From contig NZ_QVLS01000002.1 in the NCBI RefSeq assembly GCF_003417535.1, positions 496,001-560,000 on the forward strand: a stretch of DNA of 64,000 nt. The letters run 5' to 3'. The stretch comes from Hydrogenophaga borbori (GTDB taxonomy: Bacteria > Pseudomonadota > Gammaproteobacteria > Burkholderiales > Burkholderiaceae_C). Shown piece by piece: positions 53,984 through 62,240 of the stretch. Every line of letters begins with the position of its first letter. Within the stretch, counting starts at the first letter, position 1. The notes under the pieces were generated by a model, which searched no databases, was not told the origin of the DNA, and was given only the letters and a program-made list of their open reading frames with translations. Both the position numbers and the translations under genes were made by a program.

Positions 53984-54983
53984 GCGCGGGCGCGGCGCCC
54001 GTCACCTCGGCCGCCGGTGCGTCGGCACGGCGCGCGTAGCGCTGCGCCAGCACGGCGCAGACCATGAGCTGCATCTGGTGGAACACCATCAGCGGCAGCA
54101 CGATCGCGCCGGCCACGCTGGCCGAGAACAGCACGTTGGCCATGGGCACGCCGGTGATCAGGCTCTTGGTCGAGCCGCAGAAGACGATGGCGATCTCGTC
54201 CTCCTTGGCGAAGCCCAGCCGGCGGCTGCCCCAGGCGGTGAGCACCAGCACCACGGCCAGCAGCAGCGCGCACACCGCCAGCAGGCCGGCCATCGCCGAC
54301 AGCGGCAGCTGCGACCACAGGCCGTCGACGACGGCGTGGCTGAAGGCGGCGTAGACCACCAGCAGGATGGAGCCCTGGTCCACCACCTTCATGACCACGG
54401 CGCGGCGCTGCAGGAAGCCGGCGATCCAGGGGCGCATCAGGTGGCCGACGACGAAGGGCAGCAGCAGCTGCAGGCTGATGCGGCCCACGGCCTCCAGCGG
54501 ATCGCCCATGGCGGCGTCCTGCGTGAGCATCAGGCTCAGGGCCACGGGCGTCAGGAACACGCCCAGCAGCGTCGAGGCCGAGGCGGCGCAGACCGCCGCC
54601 GGCACGTTGCCGCGCGCCATGGAGACGAAGGCGATGGCCGATTGCACGGTGGCGGGCAGGGCACACAGGTAAATGACCCCGGTGTAGAGGTCCGGCGTCA
54701 CCAAGGGGCGCAGCACGGGCGCCAGCGCCCAGCCGAACAGCGGGAACAGGGCGAAGGTGGTGGCCACCACCATCAGCTGCAGCCGCCAGTGCCCGATGCC
54801 GGCAAAGATGGCCGGGCGCGAGAGCTTGGCCCCGTGCAGGAAGAACAGCAGGCTCACGGCCGCCTTGGTGGCCCAGGCCAGCGCGTCGGCGAACACGCCC
54901 TGGGCCGGGAACAGGCTGGCCAGGATGACGGTGGCGATCAGGTAGAGCGTGAAGTTGTCGGGCAGCAGGCGGGAGCGGGCCAT
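53973..54983 (-). CDS. Bile acid:sodium symporter family (SLC10A7/YfeH-like) transporter
   Basis: 336 residues with about ten membrane helices. Family signs: FLHGAKLSRPAIFAGIGHWRLQLMVVATTFALFPLFGW, YLCALPATVQSAIAFVSMARGNVPAAVCAASASTLLG, and IAIVFCGSTKSLITGVPMANVLF. It is a sodium-coupled carrier of unknown organic-anion substrate. The divergent LysR gene 102 bases away probably controls it. Confidence 0.87.
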   Translation of the reverse strand: MARSRLLPDNFTLYLIATVILASLFPAQGVFADALAWATKAAVSLLFFLHGAKLSRPAIFAGIGHWRLQLMVVATTFALFPLFGWALAPVLRPLVTPDLYTGVIYLCALPATVQSAIAFVSMARGNVPAAVCAASASTLLGVFLTPVALSLMLTQDAAMGDPLEAVGRISLQLLLPFVVGHLMRPWIAGFLQRRAVVMKVVDQGSILLVVYAAFSHAVVDGLWSQLPLSAMAGLLAVCALLLAVVLVLTAWGSRRLGFAKEDEIAIVFCGSTKSLITGVPMANVLFSASVAGAIVLPLMVFHQMQLMVCAVLAQRYARRADAPAAEVTGAAPALRR

Positions 54984-55072
54984 GGGAGAGCGCGGGCAGC
55001 GTGGTGGGCGATGAAGCGCGTGATTGGACCCGAGCGGTCAGCCAAAGAGAAATGAATTTGTGTGATCCATAT

Positions 55073-55087
55073 ATGATTCGGAATCAT
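55073..55087. promoter_or_regulatory. Palindrome overlapping the LysR start codon
   Basis: ATGATTCGGAATCAT is a perfect 15-bp palindrome whose last two bases are the first two of the LysR ATG. It lies in the divergent region with the SLC10-type gene, and a CATATATG palindrome stands immediately before it. Autoregulation by the LysR protein is a reasonable inference. Confidence 0.45.
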
Positions 55088-55985
55088 GAATGTGAGCTTG
55101 CGCCAATTGCGGGTGTTCCAGGCCGTGGCCGCGCATGGCAACTTCACCAAGGCCGGCGAGCACCTGGGGCTGACGCAGCCGGCCGTGAGCCGCTGCGTCA
55201 CCGAGCTGGAGCACCAGCTGGGGCTCAAGCTGCTCGACCGCACCACGCGCGAGGTGGCGCTCACCGCCGCTGGCCGCAGCCTGGCGGCCCGCCTGGAGCG
55301 GGCGCTCGATGAGCTGGACGCCGTGCTGCTGGACGTGCGCGGCCTGGCCACGCAGCGCCAGGGCCGGGTGCGCGTGGCCAGCAGCCCCACGCTGTCGGCC
55401 CACCTGCTGCCCGAGTGCATCGCGCGCTGCCAGCGCGAGCACCCCGGCCTGGACCTGGTGCTGCTGGACCGCATGCAGAACGACGCGCTGGCCAGCGTGC
55501 TGTCGGGCGAGGTGGACTTCGGCGTCGTGATCGACCCCGGACCGCACGAGGACCTGCACGCCGAGGCCATCCTGTCGGAGCCCTTCTGCTTCGTCGGTCC
55601 GTCCGGGCACCGGCTGGTCCGCCGGCGCACGGTGCGCTGGGCCGACCTGGCCGGCGAGCCGCTGGTGCTGCTGGACCACGCCTCGGGCAGCCGGCGGCTC
55701 ATCGACGAGGCCTTGCGCGCACACGGCGTGCAGGCGCAACTGGCGCAGGAGGTGGGCCACGTCACCACCATCTACCGCATGCTGGACGCCGGCCTGGGCG
55801 TGTCGGTGGTGCCCACGCTGGCCCTGCCGCCCAGCGGCCTGCCGGGCCTGCAGGCCCGGCCCCTGTCGCCGCGCGTGGAGCGGCGCATCCTGCTGGTGCG
55901 ACGGGCGCGGCGCGTGCTGGCCCCGGTGGCCGAGCTGGCCTGGCAACTGGTGGCGCGCGTCGCGGCCGAGCGCGCCGCGGCCTAG
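55086..55985 (+). CDS. LysR family transcriptional regulator
   Basis: 299 residues. Helix-turn-helix SLRQLRVFQAVAAHGNFTKAGEHLGLTQPAVSRCVTELEHQLGLKLLDRTTREVALTAAG (about 4-65), then a two-lobed effector domain (RVRVASSPTLSAHLLPECIARCQREHPGLDLVLLDR; GLGVSVVPTLALP). It probably regulates the divergent transporter in response to a small anion. Confidence 0.9.
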   Translation: MNVSLRQLRVFQAVAAHGNFTKAGEHLGLTQPAVSRCVTELEHQLGLKLLDRTTREVALTAAGRSLAARLERALDELDAVLLDVRGLATQRQGRVRVASSPTLSAHLLPECIARCQREHPGLDLVLLDRMQNDALASVLSGEVDFGVVIDPGPHEDLHAEAILSEPFCFVGPSGHRLVRRRTVRWADLAGEPLVLLDHASGSRRLIDEALRAHGVQAQLAQEVGHVTTIYRMLDAGLGVSVVPTLALPPSGLPGLQARPLSPRVERRILLVRRARRVLAPVAELAWQLVARVAAERAAA

Positions 55986-55995
55986 GCGCGATCGG

Positions 55996-56310
55996 CTACC
56001 GACCGTTGGCGCGGGCGGCGGCGCGCTGCTGCCAGCGGCTGGCGAAGCCGCGCATCTCGGCCAGCCGGCGCGCCAGGTCGGCGCCTTGTGGGGTGAGCCG
56101 GTAGCCGCTGCCGTTGTGGTCGATCAGGCGCGCGGCACGCAGCTCCTTGATGCGGGTATTGAGCGTGTTGGGTGTGATGCCGCCCACGCTGTCCTGCAAC
56201 AGGCGAAAGGTCTGCGGGTGGCCGTCGGACAGGGCCCAGAGCACGCGCATGGCGTAACGCGATTCCAGCAGTTCGAACAGCTGGGTCACGGCTTGCTGGT
56301 CCTTGCTCAT
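55996..56310 (-). CDS. Winged-helix regulator (HxlR-like)
   Basis: 104 residues from the ATG at 56310. QLFELLESRYAMRVLWALSDGHPQTFRLLQDSVGGITPNTLNTRIKELRAARLIDHNGSGYRLTPQGADLARRLAEM is a compact winged helix with HxlR-like order (W...L..G...F..L......I....L..R...L). The conserved N-terminal cysteine of redox-sensing HxlR proteins is absent. The target is unknown. Confidence 0.8.
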   Translation of the reverse strand: MSKDQQAVTQLFELLESRYAMRVLWALSDGHPQTFRLLQDSVGGITPNTLNTRIKELRAARLIDHNGSGYRLTPQGADLARRLAEMRGFASRWQQRAAARANGR

Positions 56311-56470
56311 CGGCGGTCTCCTGGCGCGGCCTGGACTGGGCTCTTCGCGCGTGTCTCGGATGAGCACTATAGGCAGCAAGCCGCCCGCTACCAAGTTGCT
56401 AGCTGTGTGCGGTGCAGCAATGTCGCGCCGCCGTCACCCGGGTTTGCCCCGATGGGCGCGGCGCGGGGCT

Positions 56471-57025
56471 TCAGATGGCGTCGTCGCCCAGGCCCTGCGC
56501 GGGGCCGCGGCGGTACACCTTGCGCAGCAGGCCAATGAGGGTCTGCACCTCGTCGGGCGTGAGCGCGCCGGTGGCTTCCGTCTCGAGTTCGGTGGCCGTC
56601 GCCTGGGCCTGGCGGTGCAGTTTCTGGCCGGCGGGCGTGAGGTGCAGGCCCTGGGCCCGGCGATCGCTGGGGTGGGGCTTGCGCACCACCAGGCCGCGCG
56701 CGTGCAAGGCCTTGACCATGCCCACCAGGTTGGGCGGCAGGATGTCCAGCGCGGCGCAGATCTGGCGCGAGGTGACGCCCGGGTTGTGCGCGATCACGGT
56801 GAGCACGGAGAAGTCCACCGGCCGCAGGCCATAGGGCGCCATGCGGCGCAGGAACACCGCGATGACGGTGAGGGCCGCGCGCCGCGCGTTGTAGCCCACC
56901 AGGGTTTCCAGGAAGTGGGTGTCGGGCAGGCCGTCGCCCGCGCCGCCGGCGTCATCGCCCGGCGGGCTGCCTTTGCGCGCGCCGCGGGGGCGGCGCATGG
57001 CGTTGGCGATGGAGACGTCGCTCAT
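56471..57025 (-). CDS. MarR family transcriptional regulator
   Basis: 184 residues with a typical MarR winged helix (FSVLTVIAHNPGVTSRQICAALDILPPNLVGMVKALHARGLVVRKPHPSDRRAQGLHLTPAGQKLHRQ). It begins 19 bases beyond the thioesterase stop in the same direction as the CoA-dependent aromatic-acid genes. MarR proteins that bind hydroxycinnamoyl-CoA thioesters control such clusters in other bacteria. A MarR-type palindrome at 60991-61010 is a likely target. Confidence 0.88.
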   Translation of the reverse strand: MSDVSIANAMRRPRGARKGSPPGDDAGGAGDGLPDTHFLETLVGYNARRAALTVIAVFLRRMAPYGLRPVDFSVLTVIAHNPGVTSRQICAALDILPPNLVGMVKALHARGLVVRKPHPSDRRAQGLHLTPAGQKLHRQAQATATELETEATGALTPDEVQTLIGLLRKVYRRGPAQGLGDDAI

Positions 57026-57043
57026 GCGGAGCTCGAGCGGGGC

Positions 57044-57463
57044 TCAGTGGCACAAGGCCTTGATGTCCTCGGGCACGGGGATGGCGCGGATGCGCGAGGC
57101 GTCGGCCGGGTCGCGCTCGCAGAAGGCGCGCACTTCGGTGCCTTCGCACAGCAGGGTGTCGCCACGCATCACGCGGTGCTGGTGTTTGAAGACCTTGGCG
57201 CCCCATTCGATGACGCTGGTGTGCACCTGCAGGCGCTCGCCGTAGGTGGCGGGCTTCATGAACTTGGTGTGGATCTCCAGCAGCGGCGTGCCGATGATGC
57301 CGCGCGTCTTGACCAGTTCGCGCCAGGGCTGCACGCCGCACTTGACGAAGAAGTTCAGCGAGGACGCGTCCATCCACTTGCTGAAATTGGGAAAGAAAAC
57401 GATGCCGGCGGGGTCGCAGTCGCCGAACATGACTTCCACTTCATAGATCTGGGTTTTGCTCAT
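57044..57463 (-). CDS. Acyl-CoA thioesterase (4-hydroxybenzoyl-CoA thioesterase family)
   Basis: 139 residues, hot-dog fold. The catalytic aspartate lies in VMFGDCDPAGIVFFPNFSKWMDASS (about residue 17), the motif of Pseudomonas-type 4-hydroxybenzoyl-CoA thioesterases. It would release the free aromatic acid from a CoA thioester. ATG at 57463 overlaps the SDR gene stop. It fits the end of a CoA-dependent side-chain degradation. Confidence 0.87.
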   Translation of the reverse strand: MSKTQIYEVEVMFGDCDPAGIVFFPNFSKWMDASSLNFFVKCGVQPWRELVKTRGIIGTPLLEIHTKFMKPATYGERLQVHTSVIEWGAKVFKHQHRVMRGDTLLCEGTEVRAFCERDPADASRIRAIPVPEDIKALCH

Positions 57464-58224
57464 CGGGGGGCCATGCGAAGCGCGCCGTCGAGACGGATCA
57501 CTTCGCCATTCAGGTGCGTATTGGTGACGATGTGCGCGGCCAGGGCGGCGAACTCCTCGGGCTTGCCCAGGCGCGGCGGGAAGGGGATGCTCGCCGCCAG
57601 CGAGGCCTGCACCGCGTCGGGCAGCTGGCGCATCAGCGGCGTGGAGAACAACCCGGGCGCGATGGTACACACGCGGATGCCGTGCTGCGCGAGGTCGCGC
57701 GCCATGGGCAGCGTCATGCCGACCAGCCCGCCCTTGGAGGCGCTGTACGCCTGCTGGCCCACCTGGCCGTCGAAGGCGGCCACGCTGGCGGTGAACAGCA
57801 TCACGCCGCGTTCGCCGTCCTCCAGCGCATCGAGCTTCGCGCAGGCGGCGGCGAACAGGCGGCTGGCGTTGTAGGTGCCGATGAGGTTGACCTGGATCAC
57901 CTTGGCGAAGTCGTCCAACGGCGCGGCGCTGCCGTCCTTTTGCACCACGCGCTTGGCGGTGCCGATGCCGGCGATGTTCATGAGCAAACGCGCCGGGCCG
58001 TGCGCGGCGGCGGCCGTGTCCAGCGCCGCCTGCACGCTGGCGGTGTCGGTCACATCGCACTTCACCGCGATGCCGCCGATGTCCTGGGCCACGCGCTGCG
58101 CGCCTTCCAGGTTGACGTCGAGCACGGCGACCTTGGCGCCCAGGCGGGCGAGCTCGCGCGCGGTGGCTTCGCCCAGGCCCGAGCCGCCGCCGGTCACGAG
58201 CGCGGCCTGTCCTTCGATCTTCAT
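57460..58224 (-). CDS. Short-chain dehydrogenase (3-hydroxyacyl-CoA dehydrogenase-like)
   Basis: 254 residues. Cofactor motif ALVTGGGSGLGEATARELARLGAKVAVLDVN, LMNIAGIG, and the active-site YSASK with an upstream Ser (ASVAAFDGQVGQQAYSASKGGLVGM). Asp-Val after the second strand (VLDVN) indicates NAD. The sequence resembles type II 3-hydroxyacyl-CoA dehydrogenases. In this cluster it would oxidise a 3-hydroxy-3-arylpropanoyl-CoA. It overlaps both neighbours by four bases. Confidence 0.87.
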   Translation of the reverse strand: MKIEGQAALVTGGGSGLGEATARELARLGAKVAVLDVNLEGAQRVAQDIGGIAVKCDVTDTASVQAALDTAAAAHGPARLLMNIAGIGTAKRVVQKDGSAAPLDDFAKVIQVNLIGTYNASRLFAAACAKLDALEDGERGVMLFTASVAAFDGQVGQQAYSASKGGLVGMTLPMARDLAQHGIRVCTIAPGLFSTPLMRQLPDAVQASLAASIPFPPRLGKPEEFAALAAHIVTNTHLNGEVIRLDGALRMAPR

Positions 58225-60164
58225 GCGTGTCTCCTCTGTTCGGTGGTGGGAAGCAGGGTGTTGGCCGCCGCGCCCGCGTGCAGGGCAGCGACGAGTTCGG
58301 CGCGGTGCTTGAGCACGGCGCGCTGGTTGATGGAGCCCTTGTCGGTGACCTCGCCCTTGTCGATGCTGGGCGGTTCGGCCAGCAGGATCAGGCGCGCCAC
58401 GCGCGTGGCGCTGCCGGTGGCCGTGGCCGCCAGGTCATTGAGCACCTGCTGGAAGTGCCCGAGCACCTTGGGGTGCGCCAGCACCTCGGCCAGCGGGGCC
58501 TCGGGCCCCAGGCCGGCCAGGCCGCGCACCGCACCGGTGGGGAACAGCATGGCGCCCACTTCGCGCTCGTTCAGGCCGGTGATGACCGCGTCCTGCACGA
58601 AGGGCGCGCCGGCCGCGATGATCTTCGCGCGCAGCGGGCCCACGCTGACGAAGGTGCCGGTGGCGAGCTTGAAATCCTCGGCGATGCGGCCGTCGAAGCG
58701 CAGGCCCAGGTTCGGCCGCGCGGGATCGATCCAGGCCACCGCGTCGCCGGTGCAGAAGAAGCCTTCCTCGTCGAAGGCCTCGGCCGTGGCCTCGGGGCTG
58801 CGCCAGTAGCCGGGCGTGATGTTGGGGCCGCGGTAGCGCACCTCGGTCTTGTCGCCACTGGGCACCAGCTTGAGCTGCAGCCCGGCCGCGGGCAGGCCCA
58901 GGTCGCCCGAGCGCACCTCGGGCCGCGTGATGTACAGGCCGAAGGGACCGGACTCGGTCATCCCCAGACCGGTGCCCATCACCACACGCTCGCCGATGGC
59001 CTGCTCCTGCACGCTGTGCAGCGTGTCCCACACGGGCTGCGCGAGCGCGGCGCCGGCGTAGAAGAACAGGCGCACGCGGCTCAGCAGGTTCGTGCGCAGC
59101 ACCTCGTCGGTCTTCATCGCATTGGCGATGGCCTCGAAGCCGGTGGGTACGTTGAAGTAGACGGTGGGCGCGATCTCGCGCAGGTTGCGCAGGGTTTCGC
59201 CGATCAGCGCGGGCGTGGGCTTGCCGTCGTCGATGTAGAGCGTGCCGCCGTGCATGAGCGTGAGGCCCACGTTGTGGTTGCCGCCGAAGGTGTGGTTCCA
59301 GGGCAGCCAGTCCACCAGCACCGGGGGCGTGTGCGGGTCGGCCAGCACGGGCATGCTCTGCGCCATCTGCTGCTGGTTGGCGCACCACATGCGCTGGGTG
59401 TTGATGACGGCCTTGGGCAGCTTGGTGGAGCCCGAGGTGAAGAGGAACTTGGCGATGGTGTCGGGGCCGGTGGCGCGCATGGCCGCGTCCACGGCCGGCG
59501 TGGGAGCGGTGGCGCGCAGCGCCGCGAAGCTGGTGGTGGCGCGGCCGGGCACGCTGCCGCTGGCGGTGACGATCTCCACGTCCTCGCCGAGGGTGGCGAG
59601 CAGGGCGCGTTCGTAGCGCGGCGCGTCGGCGGCGAACACCAGGCCGGGCGTGAGCGTGTTCACCAGGTGGCGCAGCTTGTCGTAGTCCTGGCTCACCAGC
59701 GAGTAGGCGGGCGAGGCCGGCGCCCAGGGAATGCCCGCGTACAGGCAACCCAGCGCGATCTGCGCATGCTCCAGGTCGTTCTCGCTCACGATGAGCACGG
59801 GGCGTTCGGCGCTCAGGCCGCGGTCGAGCAGGGCCTGGCCGATGCAGCGCGCGGCGTCCAGGGCCTGGGCGTAGCTGAGCCGGACCCAGTCGCCTGTGCT
59901 GCCGTCGGCGTTCTTCGCGCGGCGCGCCATGAAGGTGCGCTCGGGCGCGGCGCTGGCCCAGTGCACCAGGCGGTCGGTCAGGCGGTGGGGAAAGGCGTGC
60001 AGCGGCTGGCGGGCCTGGAGGTAGGCGGTGCCGTCGGCCGTGTGGCGCAGTTCGGCTTCGGTGATGCCGAAGTCCAGCGCCCGGTAGCGGGGCGCTGCGC
60101 CGTCGCAAGCCTGTGCGCTGCGCGCTGCGGCGCGAGCGCCTTCGGGCGGCCGGGTGGCGCTCAT
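58221..60164 (-). CDS. Feruloyl-CoA synthetase-like acyl-CoA ligase
   Basis: 647 residues from the ATG at 60164 (ATGA overlap with the crotonase gene). ANL-superfamily motifs: AKFLFTSGSTKLPKAVINTQRMW (P-loop), VVMGTGLGMTESGPFG, and FFCTGDAVAWIDPARPNLGLRFDGRIAEDFKLATGTFV. The LPWNHTFGGNHNVGLTL motif and length match Fcs of feruloyl/coumaroyl degradation. The first 18 residues (SATRPPEGARAAARSAQ) come from a repeat element. It activates a hydroxycinnamate with ATP and CoA; exact substrate is inferred. Confidence 0.87.
   Translation of the reverse strand: MSATRPPEGARAAARSAQACDGAAPRYRALDFGITEAELRHTADGTAYLQARQPLHAFPHRLTDRLVHWASAAPERTFMARRAKNADGSTGDWVRLSYAQALDAARCIGQALLDRGLSAERPVLIVSENDLEHAQIALGCLYAGIPWAPASPAYSLVSQDYDKLRHLVNTLTPGLVFAADAPRYERALLATLGEDVEIVTASGSVPGRATTSFAALRATAPTPAVDAAMRATGPDTIAKFLFTSGSTKLPKAVINTQRMWCANQQQMAQSMPVLADPHTPPVLVDWLPWNHTFGGNHNVGLTLMHGGTLYIDDGKPTPALIGETLRNLREIAPTVYFNVPTGFEAIANAMKTDEVLRTNLLSRVRLFFYAGAALAQPVWDTLHSVQEQAIGERVVMGTGLGMTESGPFGLYITRPEVRSGDLGLPAAGLQLKLVPSGDKTEVRYRGPNITPGYWRSPEATAEAFDEEGFFCTGDAVAWIDPARPNLGLRFDGRIAEDFKLATGTFVSVGPLRAKIIAAGAPFVQDAVITGLNEREVGAMLFPTGAVRGLAGLGPEAPLAEVLAHPKVLGHFQQVLNDLAATATGSATRVARLILLAEPPSIDKGEVTDKGSINQRAVLKHRAELVAALHAGAAANTLLPTTEQRRHA
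60122..60164 (-). repeat. Interspersed repeat, copy B (start-codon-associated element)
   Basis: Second copy of the element at 9873-9918, with the core GCGCTGCGGCGCGAG and GCGCCTTCGGGC, ending exactly at the ligase ATG. It is translated as the N-terminal leader of the ligase. Confidence 0.6.
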
Positions 60165-60949
60165 TGCTTCTTGACCTTCGGGCCGCGGCCTTCCAGGAAC
60201 TCGCGCACGCGGGCCTTGGCCTCGGGGGCGTCCTGGACGATGGCGGAGATCAGGGCCTCGGTGAAGAAGCCATGGTCGGCCGTTTGGTCGGCGATGCGCG
60301 GCAGCGCCTGCATCAGCGCGTAGTTGGTGAGCGGCGCGTTGCTGGCGATGCGCGTGGCCAGCTCCAGCGCCTTGTCCAGGGCCGTGCCCTGGGGCACCAG
60401 GTACTGCGCCAGGCCGGCGCGCTCGCCTTCCTCGGCGTTGAGCACGCGGCCGGTGAACATCATGTCGGCCATGCGCGCGGTGCCGATCAGGCGCGGGATG
60501 CGCACCGAGCCGCCGCCGCCGACGAAGATGCCACGCGAGCCTTCGGGCAGCGCGAAGAAGCTGGAGGTGTCGGCCACGCGCAGGTGGCAGGCGCTGGCCA
60601 GTTCCAGGCCGCCGCCCACCACGGCGCCGTGCAGCGCGGCCACCACGGGAACGGGGCCACGCTCCACCTGGTCCAGGGCGTGGTGCCACATGCGCGAGTG
60701 GTGCAGGCCGGCGGCGGCGTCGCGCTCGCTCAGCTCGGACAGGTCCAGGCCGGCGCAGAAGTGTTCGCCATGGCCATGGATGACGGCGGCACGCACGCTG
60801 TGCGGCATGCCCTGGAAGACGTCGCGGATGGCAAGCACCAGGCCGTCGTTGAGTGCGTTGCGCTTGCTGGGGCGGTTGAGGGTGATGAGGGCGATCTGCT
60901 GCTGGTCTCCGCGCAGTTCGATCGTCAGGTCGTTGGTCTGGATGGGCAT
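60161..60949 (-). CDS. Enoyl-CoA hydratase / crotonase family enzyme
   Basis: 262 residues. CoA-oxyanion motif GEHFCAGLDLSEL, VVAALHGAVVGGGLELASACHLRVAD and FALPEGSRGIFVGGGGSVRIPRLIG. Both catalytic glutamates of classical hydratases (in GGGLEL and LPEGSRG) are conserved. It may hydrate a cinnamoyl-CoA, or be a hydratase-lyase that cleaves it directly to an aldehyde; the adjacent dehydrogenase favours simple hydration. It is the first gene of the minus-strand operon, 42 bases after a MarR-type palindrome. Confidence 0.87.
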   Translation of the reverse strand: MPIQTNDLTIELRGDQQQIALITLNRPSKRNALNDGLVLAIRDVFQGMPHSVRAAVIHGHGEHFCAGLDLSELSERDAAAGLHHSRMWHHALDQVERGPVPVVAALHGAVVGGGLELASACHLRVADTSSFFALPEGSRGIFVGGGGSVRIPRLIGTARMADMMFTGRVLNAEEGERAGLAQYLVPQGTALDKALELATRIASNAPLTNYALMQALPRIADQTADHGFFTEALISAIVQDAPEAKARVREFLEGRGPKVKKQ

Positions 60950-61376
60950 GGGAAAGGGCCGCTGCGGCTTCTTGTGAAGGTGTCGGATTATTGTTATAAA
61001 CGATAACCAAATTCAACCGTTTCCCTCGGAAAGAGGATGCGGGTTTTCCCTTACGTGGAGACGTGCTCTTGGCTGCGATGGCTGGGTGCTTTGTTCGCTT
61101 GGGTGGTGGGCTTCAGGTCTTGTTGGCGCCGACGGGGTTGGCGGGCCGAGGGCTTGGGCTGTGCCGCCGAGAGTTCCGATGCGCAGCCCTTCGCTGCGCG
61201 AAGGGTGCCCTGCGGTGCTCGGGTGGCCGGCCCCGCGGCATCACTCACCGCACGCCTCGGCTGCGCATAGGCGCCCCCAGCGGGACACCGCCCTGACACC
61301 ACCAGCCAACCTGGCGCGAGATTCCCGCGTCCGCCAACCGGAAAAAGCCAAAAGCCGAGAAGACAAAAGAGACCCC
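60950..61376. other. Divergent intergenic region of the aromatic-acid cluster
   Basis: 427 bases without a convincing gene. The left part is AT-richer than its surroundings and holds the MarR-type palindrome (60991-61010). The right part (61040-61310) is GC-rich with short-frame clutter and a hairpin CCCTTCGC/GCGAAGGG (61187-61205) without a U-tract. The promoter for the plus-strand amidohydrolase operon should lie here. Confidence 0.7.
60991..61010. promoter_or_regulatory. MarR-type operator in the crotonase promoter
   Basis: An imperfect inverted repeat with arms TTGTTAT and ATAACCAA around AAACG. Size and spacing match MarR-family operators. It lies 42 bases before the crotonase ATG in the most AT-rich patch of the area. 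The likely ligand-responsive regulator is the MarR gene at 56471-57025. Confidence 0.6.
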
Positions 61377-62240
61377 ATGGACCACCAGAACCTCATCGCC
61401 ATCGACATCCACACCCACGCCGAAGTGAGCTGCTGGAACCCCTTCGACAACTACGGCGAGGAATACGACCGCGCGGCCGACAAGTACTTCGGCAGCAACC
61501 GCCGCCCCAGCATCGCCGAGACCATCGCCTACTACCGCGAGCGAAAGATCGGCCTGGTGATGTTCACCGTGGACAGCGAATCGAAACTGGGCCGCCGCCG
61601 CATCCCGAACGAGGAGATCGCCCAGGCCGCGCGCGAGAACAGCGACATGATGGTGGCCTTCGCCAGCATCGACCCGCACAAGGGCAAGATGGGCGCGCGC
61701 GAGGCCGAGCGCCTCATCCGGGAGGAAGGCGTCAAGGGCTTCAAGTTCCACCCCACGGTGCAGGGCTACCACCCCTACGACAGGATGGCCTGGCCCATCT
61801 ACGAGGTGATCAACGCCCACAAGCTGCCGGCCATCTTCCACACCGGGCACAGCGGCATCGGCAGCGGCATGCGCTGCGGCGGCGGCCTGCGGCTGGAGTA
61901 CAGCAACCCCATGCACCTGGACGACGTCGCCATCGACTTCCCCGACATGCAGATCGTGATGGCCCACCCCAGCTTCCCCTGGCAGGACGAGGCCCTGTCG
62001 GTGGCCACGCACAAGCCCAACGTCTGGATCGACCTGAGCGGCTGGAGCCCCAAGTACTTTCCCAAGCAGCTGGTGCAGTACGCCAACACCCTGCTCAAGG
62101 ATCGCATCCTCTTCGGCAGCGACTACCCGCTGATCACGCCCGAGCGCTGGATGAAGGACTTCGAGGTCGCCGGCTTCAAGCCCGAGGTCATGCCCGGCAT
62201 CCTCAAGGGCAACGCCGTGCGCCTGCTGGGCCTGGCATGA
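61377..62240 (+). CDS. Amidohydrolase-2 family protein (CouO/PhdC-like candidate)
   Basis: 287 residues. N-terminal IDIHTHAE metal motif, GVKGFKFHPTVQGYHPYD, PAIFHTGHSG, VMAHPSFPWQDEAL and the late aspartate in ILFGSDYPLITPERW match the amidohydrolase-2 fold (decarboxylases and hydrolases). In Rhodococcus and Corynebacterium hydroxycinnamate clusters, enzymes of this family hydrolyse the aryl-3-oxoacyl-CoA intermediate. That role fits here but is inference. ATG at 61377; the longer open frame upstream is not supported. It overlaps the following ligase gene by ATGA. Confidence 0.83.
   Translation: MDHQNLIAIDIHTHAEVSCWNPFDNYGEEYDRAADKYFGSNRRPSIAETIAYYRERKIGLVMFTVDSESKLGRRRIPNEEIAQAARENSDMMVAFASIDPHKGKMGAREAERLIREEGVKGFKFHPTVQGYHPYDRMAWPIYEVINAHKLPAIFHTGHSGIGSGMRCGGGLRLEYSNPMHLDDVAIDFPDMQIVMAHPSFPWQDEALSVATHKPNVWIDLSGWSPKYFPKQLVQYANTLLKDRILFGSDYPLITPERWMKDFEVAGFKPEVMPGILKGNAVRLLGLA

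Noticed and set aside
61187..61205. 8-bp hairpin CCCTTCGC/GCGAAGGG as a terminator
   Set aside because: No U-tract on either strand and no gene ends nearby.
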